Shown piece by piece: positions 42,977 to 52,624 of a stretch of DNA of 64,000 nt; positions within the stretch are counted from its first letter, which is position 1, and the number at the start of each line of letters is the position of its first letter. This DNA comes from Streptomyces sp. NBC_01381 (GTDB lineage: Bacteria; Actinomycetota; Actinomycetes; Streptomycetales; Streptomycetaceae). Position numbers and translations under genes: made by a program. The stretch is from the NCBI RefSeq assembly GCF_026340305.1, contig NZ_JAPEPI010000001.1, positions 4,340,001 through 4,404,000 of the forward strand, given 5' to 3'. The notes beneath the pieces are model-generated. The model was not told the origin of the DNA, made no database searches, and saw only the letters and a program-made list of their open reading frames with translations.

Positions 42977-43213
42977 GGTGGTGGAGTCCTTAGTGTGAGG
43001 GCAGTTGACGCGTAGTACGGACGTGACGCTCGCCGCGATCAACCAGCCGGCGCGACGCGCCTTCCGGAAGGGCGGCATCTACCCTCGGACGTCGACCGCC
43101 GCCATCTGGAGCCCCGTACGTCCCCCTCGTACGGTCAGCGTGAAGCCGGAAGCGGCGCTACCCCACCACTGGTAGTCGCCGCCCACTCATCCGGCCAGAG
43201 CGGAGCCGGTCGT

Positions 43214-44602
43214 CTACGGGAAGCGTGGCTTCTCCGGGGCCATCGACCGCCTGGTGCCCTCCGTCGCGATCCGCGCGTCGATCTCGTCCTTCGAGAGATA
43301 GACGTCGGTGCGCTCGAAGTCCTTGAGCGTGGCGGGGCGTTGGGCCTGGAAGCCGGTGCGTACGTAATCGTTGCCCGCGACCGCGTTCAGACCCCAGTTC
43401 GCCGCCGTGCGGAAGCGCGCGGTGAGGGTGCGCAGCGCGCCCAGGTGGTAGCCGCGCGCCACGATCTGCGCGGGCAGGCCCGTCAACTGCACGCCCAGCG
43501 GCTTCGACACGGCCTGGGTGCCGCCGAGGTCGACGACCAGGCCCATGTCCTTGTGCCGGTAGTCGGTCAGCGGGTCGCCGTGCAGCGCCGCGGTGATGTT
43601 CTTCGCGGCGGCCCACCCCTGCCGCATGGCGTGCTGCGCGGTCGGCGGGCAGATCGCGTCGCCGCCCTTGGCGAGGTCCGGCACGGCCGCCGCGTCGCCG
43701 AGCGCGAACACCCCGTCCAGGCCGGGCACTGTCAGATCCGGGCGCACCACCAGGCGGCCCCGGTCGGTCTCGGCGCCCAGCGTGGCGATGAGCGGGCTCG
43801 GCGCGACGCCCGCGGTCCAGATCAGCGTGCGGCACGGCAGCACGCGCCCGTCGGTGAGCGTGACGGAGTCCTCGGTCGCCTTGGCCACCGAGACCCCGAG
43901 GGACACGTTCAGGCCGCGCCGCCGCAGGATGGCGAGCGCCTTCTCGCCGAGCCGGTCGCCCAGTTCGGGCATCAACTTCGGTGCGATGTCCACCAGATGC
44001 CACTTGATCAGCGACGCGTCGAGCCCCGGATACCGCTTCACGGCGGCACTGGTGAGCCGCTGCAGACAGGCCGCCGTCTCCGTCCCCGCGTACCCGCCGC
44101 CGACGACCACGAACTGCAGCCGTGACGCGCGCTCCGCCCGGTCCGATGTCGTCGCCGCCAGGTCGAGCTGCGCGATCACGTGGTCGCGGATCCACGCGGC
44201 CTCGGCCAGCGTCTTGACGCCCACGGCGTGGGTGTCGACACCGGGGATGTCGAACTGCCGCGTCACACTGCCCGGCGTGAGCACCAGGTAGTCGTAACGC
44301 TCCACGACCTCCTCGCCGTTGATCTTCCGTACGATCACGGCCTTCGCGTGCGGGTCCACGCCGATCGCCCCGCCCGGCACGATCACCGTGCGCCGCAGCA
44401 TCCGGCGCAGCGGCACCGCCACCGCCTGCGGGGTGAGCACGCCCGCCGCGACATGCGGAAGCAGCGGCAGATACAGCTGGCTGTCCTGCGGGCTGATGAG
44501 CCGCAGCTGGGCGTCGCTCGCCCTGAGCGTCCGCTCCAGCTTGTGCGCGCACTCCATACCGGCGAATCCGCCGCCGACGATCAGAATCCGGGGAGGTTGC
44601 AT
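43214..44602 (-). CDS. type II NADH dehydrogenase-like flavoprotein
   Basis: The 462-residue protein starts RILIVGGGFAGMECAHKLER (FAD) and has FVVVGGGYAGTETAACL (NAD) and GVFALGDAAAVPD in the conserved order of NDH-2 enzymes. A C-terminal helical region may attach it to the membrane. It would pass electrons from NADH to quinone without proton pumping. About 190 bases on each side are free of genes and show no special signal. Confidence 0.88.
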   Translation of the reverse strand: MQPPRILIVGGGFAGMECAHKLERTLRASDAQLRLISPQDSQLYLPLLPHVAAGVLTPQAVAVPLRRMLRRTVIVPGGAIGVDPHAKAVIVRKINGEEVVERYDYLVLTPGSVTRQFDIPGVDTHAVGVKTLAEAAWIRDHVIAQLDLAATTSDRAERASRLQFVVVGGGYAGTETAACLQRLTSAAVKRYPGLDASLIKWHLVDIAPKLMPELGDRLGEKALAILRRRGLNVSLGVSVAKATEDSVTLTDGRVLPCRTLIWTAGVAPSPLIATLGAETDRGRLVVRPDLTVPGLDGVFALGDAAAVPDLAKGGDAICPPTAQHAMRQGWAAAKNITAALHGDPLTDYRHKDMGLVVDLGGTQAVSKPLGVQLTGLPAQIVARGYHLGALRTLTARFRTAANWGLNAVAGNDYVRTGFQAQRPATLKDFERTDVYLSKDEIDARIATEGTRRSMAPEKPRFP

Positions 44603-44791
44603 TCGAGGTCCCTCCAGGGGTGTGGGCTCAGGACGGCGTCGGCACCGTCGGCGGGGACATACGGGTCTCCTCGGAGAGGCGTCCGGTTCATCCTCCGCCG
44701 GGGCGCCCGGCGCCGCATGTCGGGTGCACCGGGCGGGTTCCCCCTACCCGGAAGTCAGCCGCCGGACCCACTGAGACGCAGGAAAGGCGCC

Positions 44792-45184
44792 TCAGATCCC
44801 CGGCCGGAAACGCATCGGATGGTCGCCCGGGACCTCGACGACGACGATCTTGACGCCGTCCGGGTCCGCGATCCACATCTCGATCAGACCCCAGGGCTCC
44901 TTCAGCGGCGGTCGTGTCACCTCCACGCCGCGCTCCACGAGCTCCGCGTGGGCCGCCTGCGCGTCCGGAACCTGGAGCCACAGCTGCAGGCCGGGCGATG
45001 GCGGGCTCTCGGAGCGGCCGGAGACTTCGATGAAGCCGCCGCCCAGGAAGTAGACCGTGCCGCGCTCGGGGCCCGTGCCGAACTCGCGGTAGACGGCCAG
45101 GCCGAGCGCCTCGCCGTAGAAAGCGCGCGAGCGCTCGGGGTCGGTGGGGTGGAGCAGGATCCTGCTGCTCAGTACGTGCACCAT
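44792..45184 (-). CDS. VOC-family (glyoxalase-like) protein
   Basis: The 130-residue protein has two beta-alpha-beta-beta-beta modules with SRILLHPTDPERSRAFYGEA at the start and LIEMWIADPDGVKIVVVEVP at the end. The candidate metal ligands His (ILLHPTDP) and Glu near the end are partly present. ATG 45184 begins the fold directly. Substrate is unknown. Confidence 0.85.
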   Translation of the reverse strand: MVHVLSSRILLHPTDPERSRAFYGEALGLAVYREFGTGPERGTVYFLGGGFIEVSGRSESPPSPGLQLWLQVPDAQAAHAELVERGVEVTRPPLKEPWGLIEMWIADPDGVKIVVVEVPGDHPMRFRPGI

Positions 45185-45272
45185 GCAGCCGCACCTTAGC
45201 GGCGGGTTACCCTCGGCGGTGCGCGGCCCGCGCCGCGCCCAGAGCCGCGTCCGAGAACGGAGCACCCGACCC

Positions 45273-45824
45273 ATGGACACCGCACCGCGCCCCAGCACCA
45301 GTGACCTCGTCTTCCGGGACGCCACCGACGCGGATGTCGACACGCTCGTCGCGCTGATCGAATCGGCGTACCGCGGTGACACCAGCCGGACCGGCTGGAC
45401 CACGGAGGCGGACATCCTGGAGGGGCAGCGGACCGACCCCCAGGGCGTCGTCGATGTCATCAAGTCGCCCACGAGCAAGCTGCTCACGGTGGAGCGCGAC
45501 GGGCGGGTCGTCGCCTGCTGCCAGCTCGAACACCGCGGTACGCACGCCTACTTCGGGATGTTCGCGGTGAGCCCGGACCTCCAGGGCGCGGGCCTCGGCA
45601 AAGTCATCATCGCGGAGGCCGAGCGGACCGTCCGCGAGACGTGGGGCGCCCGTGAGATGCACATGACCGTGATCTCCGTACGCGACGACCTCATCGCCTG
45701 GTACGAGCGGCGCGGCTACCGCCGTACGGGAGAGATGACGCCCTTCCCGTACGGCGATGAGCGCTTCGGCATTCCGCAACGTGCCGACCTGCAGTTCGAG
45801 CTGCTGGTCAAGCCGCTGGCCTGA
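45273..45824 (+). CDS. GNAT-family N-acetyltransferase
   Basis: The 183-residue protein shows DLVFRDATDADVDTLVALIE at the start, motif A FGMFAVSPDLQGAGLGKVII with the acetyl-CoA pyrophosphate loop (QGAGLG), and DDLIAWYERRGYRRTGE as motif B. It is divergent from the VOC gene and convergent with the phosphodiesterase gene, whose stop is 3 bases away. Substrate is unknown. Confidence 0.9.
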   Translation: MDTAPRPSTSDLVFRDATDADVDTLVALIESAYRGDTSRTGWTTEADILEGQRTDPQGVVDVIKSPTSKLLTVERDGRVVACCQLEHRGTHAYFGMFAVSPDLQGAGLGKVIIAEAERTVRETWGAREMHMTVISVRDDLIAWYERRGYRRTGEMTPFPYGDERFGIPQRADLQFELLVKPLA

Positions 45825-45827
45825 GGG

Positions 45828-46511
45828 TCAGGCCGTGAAGCGGCCCGTCCGCTTGATCTCCGGATAGTCCGTCGTCGCGCCGTCCAGCTGCAGCGCGCGC
45901 ACCAGGCGCAGATCGTCCTGGGTGTTCACGACCCAGCCGATGATCCGCAGGTCGGCCTTCTTGGCACGCTCGACGATCTCCAGCGTCAGGCGCCGGATGT
46001 TCAGCACGAGGGTGGTGGCGCCGACCGCCGTGGCGCGCTCCACGACGTCGGTGCCGTAGCGGCTCGCGACGAGCGCGGTGCGTACGCCGGGGACCAGGCG
46101 CGCGATCTCGGCGATCGCGTCGTCGTGGAAGGAGATCACCTCCACCCGCGACACCAGATCGCGGCGGTGCATGACCTCGGCGAGGGCGCGCGCGGCCGCC
46201 ACGTCCTTGATCTCGGCCTGCAGCGGGGCCTTCACGGCGTCCAGGACCTCTTCGAAGACGGGGATGCGCTCGCCGCGCCCCGCGTCGAGCTCCCGCAGCT
46301 CGGCCAGGGTCTTCTCGGCGATCGGTCCCTTGCCGTCGGTCGTACGGGCCACGTCGGCGTCGTGCATGACGACGAGGGCGCCGTCCTTGCTCAGATGCAG
46401 ATCGAGCTCGATGAGATCGAGGCCCGCGGCTTGCGCGGCGATGAAGGAGCGGAGGGTGTTCTCGGGTTCGACACCCATGACCCCGCGATGACCGATGGTG
46501 AGGAAGTTCAA
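45828..46511 (-). CDS. glycerophosphodiester phosphodiesterase
   Basis: The TIM-barrel signature IGHRGVMGVEPENTLRSF, then IELDLHLSKDGALVVMHDA and VFEEVLDAVKAPLQAEIKD fits cytoplasmic GlpQ/UgpQ enzymes that release glycerol 3-phosphate from lipid head groups. Catalytic His residues (GHRG, MHDA) and the Glu ligands (PENT, ELDL) are in place. It has no signal peptide. Confidence 0.92.
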   Translation of the reverse strand: MNFLTIGHRGVMGVEPENTLRSFIAAQAAGLDLIELDLHLSKDGALVVMHDADVARTTDGKGPIAEKTLAELRELDAGRGERIPVFEEVLDAVKAPLQAEIKDVAAARALAEVMHRRDLVSRVEVISFHDDAIAEIARLVPGVRTALVASRYGTDVVERATAVGATTLVLNIRRLTLEIVERAKKADLRIIGWVVNTQDDLRLVRALQLDGATTDYPEIKRTGRFTA

Positions 46512-46590
46512 GGTTCACTCGCTTCCGTCGACGGCGGCTCGGCGGCCGCGGGGCTGAGGACGGAGGAAAGCCACGCGGCAAGGTCGCAGC

Positions 46591-46725
46591 CTAATGGCCC
46601 GCCTCCGCGATTGAACCGCCCGTACGCGGCCTGCCGGAAGAATCGGAGTCGTTCGCTCGGCTTCCCATGATGCCGAGGATGAGGCCGGTGATGACGGCGG
46701 CGACAAGGACTGCGCGGGTGCTCAC
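46591..46725 (-). CDS. small membrane protein (44 aa)
   Basis: GTG 46725 opens a 44-codon frame with an N-terminal hydrophobic helix (RAVLVAAVITGLILGIMG) followed by a hydrophilic Ser/Asp/Arg-rich tail. A GGAG element lies 11 bases upstream. It reads leftwards between the PadR gene and the phosphodiesterase gene. No family is recognised, and the call rests on the hydropathy pattern alone. Confidence 0.45.
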   Translation of the reverse strand: MSTRAVLVAAVITGLILGIMGSRANDSDSSGRPRTGGSIAEAGH

Positions 46726-46802
46726 AGGTGCACTGCTCCGTACGGCGGGGTCGGCTGACCCGCCCCGTCCTACCGGCCGGCGGCCCGTCGCCGCGAGCCG
46801 CT

Positions 46803-47459
46803 TCACCCGTGGGTGGGCGAGTCCTCCAGGGGTTGACCGGGCGCCGCGGGAGCGGTGTTCTCCGTGGGGCCAGCGAGGCCAGCGAGGCCTGCGAGGTCGT
46901 CGAGCATCGCCTCGGCCAGGCCGATCTCCGCCTCCAGGCGCCGCGCGCTCCAGCGCAGCGCGATCTGCGGATGCGACCAGGCCTCGACGCCATCGGCGCG
47001 GGCGAGCGCCTCGCGCACCTGCGCCAGCTCGCCCCTCGTACGGGCGATGTGCTCGCGCACCCGTGCCCGCAGCTCGTCCGGCTCTGCGAGATGCCCGAGC
47101 CAGACCCTCAGGAGCAGCGGATGCTTGAGCACCGGCGGCCCCACGTCCTCGGCGCCGCCCGCCCACCCGGCGAGCGCGGCACGGCCCGCATCGGTGATGG
47201 CGTACGTGCGCTTGGTGCGCGGTTCCTCGGGTCCCGAGCGCCGCGACGTGGCGTAGCCGAGGCCTTCGAGGCGGCGCAGCTCGGCGTAGATCTGACTGAT
47301 GGCGGGCGACCAGTAGAAGAAACGGAGCGAGGCGTCCGCCCACTTCTTGAGCTCGTAGCCGGTGCGCTCGCCGGGGAAGGAGAGCAGGCCGAGCACGGCC
47401 CATGCGGTCGGCGGCAGCTCATCGGGCCGCTGGGGCGAGGGGGAACGAGGGACTGCCAT
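46803..47459 (-). CDS. PadR-family regulator
   Basis: ATG 47459 is the likely start; the sequence before it in frame is low-complexity. The winged helix (LPPTAWAVLGLLSFPGERTG, LKKWADASLRFFYWSPAISQIYAELRRLE) and the wing with KRTYAITDAGRAALAGW are typical of PadR. A C-terminal helical vir-like dimer domain follows. It is divergent from the PAP2/kinase gene 80 bases away and might control it. Confidence 0.88.
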   Translation of the reverse strand: MAVPRSPSPQRPDELPPTAWAVLGLLSFPGERTGYELKKWADASLRFFYWSPAISQIYAELRRLEGLGYATSRRSGPEEPRTKRTYAITDAGRAALAGWAGGAEDVGPPVLKHPLLLRVWLGHLAEPDELRARVREHIARTRGELAQVREALARADGVEAWSHPQIALRWSARRLEAEIGLAEAMLDDLAGLAGLAGPTENTAPAAPGQPLEDSPTHG

Positions 47460-47538
47460 ATGACTGATTGAAGGGAACGCGGGGTCGTCGGCGCAAGACA
47501 TGTGCGGTGCGGACCGCCCGCGGGGGTAGGAGAGGAGC

Positions 47539-49062
47539 ATGAACGATCCATCGGGGCGGCGCGCCCGCCGGCTGCTGAGCGCCACCGACCACTTCGCGTT
47601 CCATCACGTGGCCGCCCGCTCCTGGCCGGCCGCGGAGCCCGTGCTGCCCCGGCTGAGCCGGAGCGCCGACCGCGGGCTGCTGTGGTGCGGGATCGCCGCC
47701 GGGATGTGGGCGTTCGGCGGCGCACGGGGCAGGCGTGCCGCGGTGCGCGGCATCACCTCGCTTGCGCTCGCCTCGGTCACGGTCAACACGCTGGGCAAGC
47801 GCGCGGTGCGCCGCAGCCGGCCCGTCCTCGACGCGGTGCCGGTGATACGGCATCTGGCCCGGCAGCCGGTCACCAGCTCCTTCCCGTCCGGGCACGCGGC
47901 ATCGGCGGCGGCCTTCGCCACCGGCGTCGCGCTGGAGTCGCGGACCCTGGGCGCGGCCGTGGCGCCGGTCGCCTGGTCGGTGGCGTTCTCCCGCGTCTAC
48001 ACCGGCGTGCACTACCCCGGCGACGTCCTGGTCGGCGCCGCCCTCGGCGCGGGTGCCGCCTTCGCGGTGCGCGGCCTTGTGCCCTCCCGTGCGCAGCTGC
48101 CGCCGCCCGCGCGGCCCCGGACGGACGCGCCCGCGCTGCCGGACGGCGAGGGTCTGGTGGTCGTGGTCAACCCGTCGTCCGGCAGCCAGCCGCAACTCGT
48201 CGATCCCGTACGGCAGTTGAGGATCGCACTGCCCCGCGCCGATGTGGTCCTCTACGAGGACGAGGCCGGACCGCTCCCCAGCGTGATCGAGGAGGCCGCC
48301 AAAGACGCGGCCGGGCGCGGCGGCGTGCTCGGCGTGTGCGGGGGCGACGGCACGGTGAACGCCGCCGTCGCACCGGCGCTCCGGTACAAGGTGCCGCTGA
48401 TGGTGCTGCCCGGCGGGACCTTCAACCACTTCGCGGCGGACCTGGGCGTCGACACCGTCGCGGACGCTTGCGCGGCCGTCGCCGAAGGCAGCGCCGTGCG
48501 GGCCGACGTCGGCCGGATCAGGCCGCAGGCCGGGGCGGAGCCGGACGACGGGACGTACTCCGACCCGGTGTACTTCCTCAACACGTTCAGCCTCGGCGCC
48601 TACCCCGATCTCGTACGCATCAGAGAGCGCTGGTCACCCAGGATCGGCGGCCCGCCCGCGACCCTGCTGGGCGTCGCCCGGATCGTGCGCGACGGCCGTC
48701 CGCTGCGCGCGGTGGTGAACGGACGGGGCCGCTCCCTGTGGCTGCTCTTCGCGGGCAACGGCGCCTACCGCAGCGCCGGCATCGCCCCTGTGCGCCGGCA
48801 CGACCTGGCCGACGGCCTGCTCGACGTCCGCATCGCGCACGGCGGGCACTTCGCGCGCAGCCGCCTCCTTGTCGCCGCGCTGGCCGGACAGCTGGCGAGG
48901 ACCCGCTTGTACGCCTCCGCACGGCCCCAGCGCCTTGTCGTCTCCGGCCTGCCGGCCGACACACCGATGGCGTACGACGGTGAAGTCGCCCCCGCTCCCA
49001 AGGCGCTGCTTGTCGACAAACTCCCCGAGGCGCTCACCGTGTACCGGCCGACGCCCGGCTGA
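47539..49062 (+). CDS. bifunctional PAP2 phosphatase/diacylglycerol kinase
   Basis: The first 200 residues form a PAP2 membrane domain with KRAVRRSRP, TSSFPSGHAAS and SRVYTGVHYPGDVLVG. The remainder (about 210-507) is a lipid kinase catalytic domain with VVVVNPSSGSQPQL, GVCGGDGTVNAAV and VLPGGTFNHFA. The fusion is found in actinomycetes and may recycle phosphatidate and diacylglycerol or related prenyl lipids. ATG 47539 follows GGAGAGG. No fault in either active site is seen. Confidence 0.9.
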   Translation: MNDPSGRRARRLLSATDHFAFHHVAARSWPAAEPVLPRLSRSADRGLLWCGIAAGMWAFGGARGRRAAVRGITSLALASVTVNTLGKRAVRRSRPVLDAVPVIRHLARQPVTSSFPSGHAASAAAFATGVALESRTLGAAVAPVAWSVAFSRVYTGVHYPGDVLVGAALGAGAAFAVRGLVPSRAQLPPPARPRTDAPALPDGEGLVVVVNPSSGSQPQLVDPVRQLRIALPRADVVLYEDEAGPLPSVIEEAAKDAAGRGGVLGVCGGDGTVNAAVAPALRYKVPLMVLPGGTFNHFAADLGVDTVADACAAVAEGSAVRADVGRIRPQAGAEPDDGTYSDPVYFLNTFSLGAYPDLVRIRERWSPRIGGPPATLLGVARIVRDGRPLRAVVNGRGRSLWLLFAGNGAYRSAGIAPVRRHDLADGLLDVRIAHGGHFARSRLLVAALAGQLARTRLYASARPQRLVVSGLPADTPMAYDGEVAPAPKALLVDKLPEALTVYRPTPG

Positions 49063-49134
49063 CACGGCGCGGCCGTTACGCCATGCGGCGCAGTCGGCGT
49101 GCGCGCGCGGCCCGCCGCCGTTGTGCTGTCGGGC

Positions 49135-49782
49135 ATGGGTTACGACATAGAGAGCCCGCGTGAAGCGGGCACGACACGACGTGACGTACTGAGCGTCGCC
49201 GCGGTCCTCCTGGCCGGCGGCGCCCTCACGGTGGCGGGACCCGCGCCGCACGCGGCCGCGGAGTCCGACGGCGGCTGCGGCGCCGGCTACGACGAGGAGT
49301 TCGAGGAGGCCCTGGCCGAGGCGGACGAGGCGATCCCGGAGGCCCGCCCCCTCGCCCCGCAGGGCCCACCCGGACGATTCGCCCTGCCGCTGCGCAGACG
49401 GTTCCGCGTCAGCGCCCGCTACGGAGCGCGCGGCAACTGGATCGCGGGACACCACACCGGCATCGACCTCGCCGTGCCCCGGGGCACCCCGGTGCACGCG
49501 GTCGGCGCGGGCACCGTGGTCCTGGCGCGCTGGTCGGGTGCGTACGGCAAGGCGGTGACGGTGCGTCTGCGGGACGGCCACTACGCGGTGTACGCGCATC
49601 TCTCGCGCATCGCGGTCCGCCCAGGGGCCCGCATCGGCACCGGCGACCGCCTGGGCAGCAGCGGCGCCACCGGCCGCGCCACCGGACCACACCTCCACCT
49701 GGAGATCCGGGCCAGGCGCGGCTACGGCTCGGACGTCAACCCGGTCAGATATCTGGCGAGACGGGGCGCCCGGCTGCTGTGA
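49135..49782 (+). CDS. secreted M23 metallopeptidase (LytM)
   Basis: The N-terminus carries a twin-arginine-like signal (TTRRDVLSVAAVLLAGGALT, cleavage near AAAES). The mature part has an acidic helix and the M23 domain with zinc ligands in HHTGIDLAVPRGTPV (His, Asp) and GPHLHLEIRA (His-x-His). It would cleave peptidoglycan cross-links or act as a LytM regulator. The start may be ATG 49135 or GTG 49099; neither has a strong ribosome site. Confidence 0.88.
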   Translation: MGYDIESPREAGTTRRDVLSVAAVLLAGGALTVAGPAPHAAAESDGGCGAGYDEEFEEALAEADEAIPEARPLAPQGPPGRFALPLRRRFRVSARYGARGNWIAGHHTGIDLAVPRGTPVHAVGAGTVVLARWSGAYGKAVTVRLRDGHYAVYAHLSRIAVRPGARIGTGDRLGSSGATGRATGPHLHLEIRARRGYGSDVNPVRYLARRGARLL

Positions 49783-49884
49783 GGCCGGGGCCGGAAGCCC
49801 GCCTTCCGGGGGTGCGGTCACAGGCCCGGTGACGTCGGAGTTACTGTCGAGTAAGGTCTGCCTCCTGTCACTTGAGGAGGCCGT

Positions 49885-50271
49885 ATGTCGCTCGTGCCGC
49901 GTTCCCCTTTGCTCCTGGCCGGTCTGCTGGCCGGGTCCGGGGTCGCCCACTTCGCCGCACCGAAGCCGTTCGACGCGACCATTCCGCGCGCCCTGCCCGG
50001 CTCGCCGCGGGCCTGGACGTACGCGAGCGGCGCGGTCGAGTTGGCGCTCGCGGCCGGAGTGGCGCTGCCCCGCACCCGGCGCACCGCGGCGCTGGCCACG
50101 GCGGCCTTCTTCGTGGGCGTGTTCCCCGCCAACGTCCAGATGGCGGCCGACTGGCGCCACCGCCCCGCCCCGCTCAGGGCCGCCGCACTCGGCCGCCTCC
50201 CGCTCCAGGTCCCGCTCGTGCTCTGGGCCAGGAACGTGGCAGGGGCGGCGCGGGGCGACAGGGCCGCGTGA
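49885..50271 (+). CDS. DoxX-like membrane protein
   Basis: ATG 49885 follows GAGGAGG. The 128-residue protein has four spans (LLLAGLLAGSGVAHF, SGAVELALAAGVAL, AALATAAFFVGVFPAN, PLQVPLVLWA) and the family-like features HFAAPKPFDATIP and NVQMAADW. It belongs to the DoxX/DUF4267-type group with no certain function. Confidence 0.75.
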   Translation: MSLVPRSPLLLAGLLAGSGVAHFAAPKPFDATIPRALPGSPRAWTYASGAVELALAAGVALPRTRRTAALATAAFFVGVFPANVQMAADWRHRPAPLRAAALGRLPLQVPLVLWARNVAGAARGDRAA

Positions 50272-50347
50272 CGGGGTCAGGCCGCCCGCTCCGAACCAGG
50301 CCGCTGCGCAAGTGACTTGAGCACAGCCGCGGCCCACGGGGCAGGCC

Positions 50348-51562
50348 CTACCGCACGCCGGTCAGACCCGCGGCCGCGGCGGAGGTCGCCGTGGTGTGGG
50401 CCAGGTGCGCGGTGCGGCTGGCGACGTCGACCGTGTAGACGTCCACGGTCATGGCCCGCTCGGAGACCTTGAGGATCATGAAGCCCACGTCGGAGAAGTT
50501 CTGCCAGGCGGCGGGGTGGTCGAAATGGGCCCTGCCGTCACCGGACTTGGCCGCCGCCCCGCAGACGATCTGGCGGGTGCCGGCCGTGCGGGTCGTGGGC
50601 TCAAGGACCTGGAGCGTGTGGTCGTGCCCGGACAGGATCAGATCGGCCCGGCCGCACACCACCTGCTCGTACAGCTCCTTGAGGTGGATGCCGCTCGTGT
50701 AGTTGCCGATGACGAATCCGTCGTACGAACCGGCGCTGCCGTGCTTGCCGTTGTTGAGGTAGGGGTGGTGGCCGAGCACCACCTTCCAGCGGGCCCGCGA
50801 TGAGGTAAGCGCTGAGTCCAGCCACTGCCGCTGGGCGCGCATGTACGGGCCGTCCCACTTGTAGTGCGGGTCGGTCTGGGCGACGGTCGATGCGACGGGG
50901 TTGGTGTCGAGGGCGAAGAACTCCACCACCGGGTCGCCCCGGCCCTCGGGGGTCGGCAGGGTGACGTTGTAGTAGCGGCTCGGCATGTACCAGCGCGGTG
51001 AGGAGGCCGCGTAGGAGACCTCGCGGTCGCCGCGCGAAGGGTCGCCGCCGCTGCCCGGGATCAGGCCCGAGCAGTCGTGGTTGCCGAGCACCATCATCCA
51101 GGGGACGTCGATGCCGGCGTTGGGCGTCTCGAACTTGTCCCGGAACTCGGAGTCGTGGTCGGACTCGGGCCCGTTCTCGTAGATGTTGTCGCCCAGACCG
51201 ACGGCCACCGAGACGCCCTCGTCACGGCAGACCCGCCGGGCGGCCTCGGTCACGGCCAGCTGCTCGTCGCCACCGGTGCCGGAGTCTCCGGTCACCAGGA
51301 CGGCGAACTCCCCGTTCCTGTTCGGCCCGTCGGGGAAGGGGAACTTCGCGGCGCCCTCCGCCGCCGTGGCCTGTCGCCCGCCGAACGGCAGCACGGCGAG
51401 CGCGGCTCCGGCGGCGGCACCGCCGAGCAGCGTACGGCGGTGCAGCGTGAGGGCCCCCGGCCCCCACTTCTCGGCAAGGTCCCGGGCGAGCGGCGCGTCG
51501 GCACGCAGCCACTGCTTCTCGGTCAAGTCCGCCCGGGGTGGTATCAGTTCGTCATCGCACAT
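50348..51562 (-). CDS. exported metallophosphoesterase (purple acid phosphatase-like)
   Basis: After a leader of about 40 residues comes a twin-arginine signal (HRRTLLGGAAAGAALAVLPF). The catalytic domain has VTGDSGTGGDEQ, VAVGLGDNIYENG, MVLGNHDCSG, VVLGHHPYLNNGKHG and ILSGHDHTLQ, which are the five metal-ligand motifs of calcineurin-like phosphoesterases in the order found in tartrate-resistant acid phosphatases. It probably scavenges phosphate outside the cell. A PHO-box-like promoter element is not evident in the spacer to 51709. Confidence 0.88.
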   Translation of the reverse strand: MCDDELIPPRADLTEKQWLRADAPLARDLAEKWGPGALTLHRRTLLGGAAAGAALAVLPFGGRQATAAEGAAKFPFPDGPNRNGEFAVLVTGDSGTGGDEQLAVTEAARRVCRDEGVSVAVGLGDNIYENGPESDHDSEFRDKFETPNAGIDVPWMMVLGNHDCSGLIPGSGGDPSRGDREVSYAASSPRWYMPSRYYNVTLPTPEGRGDPVVEFFALDTNPVASTVAQTDPHYKWDGPYMRAQRQWLDSALTSSRARWKVVLGHHPYLNNGKHGSAGSYDGFVIGNYTSGIHLKELYEQVVCGRADLILSGHDHTLQVLEPTTRTAGTRQIVCGAAAKSGDGRAHFDHPAAWQNFSDVGFMILKVSERAMTVDVYTVDVASRTAHLAHTTATSAAAAGLTGVR

Positions 51563-51709
51563 CAGAGCGTTCTCTCATATCGGGGCGGACAGCGGAAGAC
51601 GATCAGGCGAATTGCCGGTGTCGGTGTCCGCGCCGGTGTCCGGCTTCGGGTTTTTGGTGCTTTCGGCCGTGGGTCCGGACGGGGTGCGCCTCGGGCCCGG
51701 CCGGGTCAG

Positions 51710-52042
51710 CGTCGGTGCGCGCTGCTCAAGCCGCGCGGCGTGCCCGTCGCCCCCATCCGCACCCTCGACGAGGTCTACGACTGCCCGCAGACCGAGGCGC
51801 TCGGCATGGTCCAGAAGGTCGACCACCCGGACGTGGGCCCGCTCCAGCAGGTCGCCTTCCCCGTCAGCTTCGGCGGCGAGCGACCCGCCGTACGCACCGC
51901 ACCGCCCACCCTCGGCCTGCACAGCAGGGACGTACTCGCCGAACTCGGCTATGACGACGCGGACATCGACCGGCTGCTCTCCGGGTCACTCGATCCGCCG
52001 TCCCGAGGGGCACCCCGGGCGGCTGAATGGTACGAATCGTGA
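51710..52042 (+). pseudogene. CaiB/BaiF CoA-transferase, C-terminal remnant
   Basis: From LLKPRGVPVAPIRTLDEVYD to LAELGYDDADIDRLLSG the frame matches the end of family III CoA transferases. The upstream part of the frame is unrelated Arg/Gly-rich sequence without a usable start, so some 300 residues including the catalytic Asp are missing. The fragment lies head to head with the phosphoesterase gene. The SRPBCC gene begins 20 bases after its stop. Confidence 0.75.
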
Positions 52043-52062
52043 CCAGAAGGAGCGTGGTCACC

Positions 52063-52509
52063 GTGTCCCGGAACCGCCGCCTGATCCTCAGCTCGCCGTC
52101 CGAGGTCTGGAGTCTGCTGGCCGACGGCCGTCGGTACGGGGAGTGGGTGACAGGAACCCAGGAGGTCCTCGCCGCGGACCCGCACTGGCCGGAGGTGGGC
52201 GCCCGCCTGCGCGTCCGGGTCGGTGTGGGTCCGCTGGCCTTGGAGGACACCTGCGTCGTCCGCATCTGTGAGCCTCGGCGCCGCCTGGAACTGGAGGCGA
52301 AGGCCGAGCCCTTCGGCGCGGCCCGTATCGCCATGCACTTGGTCCCCTGGGCCGAGCACACCCTCTTCATCCTCGAATGGCACCCGCTCAGGGGCCCCGG
52401 CACGCGGATGCACGGTCTTCCCGTCGACTACGTGGTCGCGGTGCGCAACGGAATGATGCTGACGAAACTGGCTCGGATCGCGATGCGCGAGCACGGCGAG
52501 AGCACTTGA
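52063..52509 (+). CDS. SRPBCC-family (polyketide-cyclase-like) protein
   Basis: The fold begins RNRRLILSSPSEVWSLLADG, runs through REYGEWV-type strands and ends in a long helix (RNGMMLTKLARIAMREHG), as in START/Bet v 1-like lipid- or polyketide-binding proteins. GTG 52063 has AGGAG 10 bases upstream; an ATG at 52027 inside the CoA-transferase remnant is an alternative. No active-site residues can be named. Confidence 0.7.
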   Translation: MSRNRRLILSSPSEVWSLLADGRRYGEWVTGTQEVLAADPHWPEVGARLRVRVGVGPLALEDTCVVRICEPRRRLELEAKAEPFGAARIAMHLVPWAEHTLFILEWHPLRGPGTRMHGLPVDYVVAVRNGMMLTKLARIAMREHGEST

Positions 52510-52624
52510 TGCCAGTTTCAAGTTATAGCTGGTGGGGGCCCTTGCGGCAAGGCCCCGGTCATGACGCAGAATCATCGTCCTGGGCCGGAACCGGCCTGAA
52601 TGCAACGTGCTGGATGGGGCTTTG

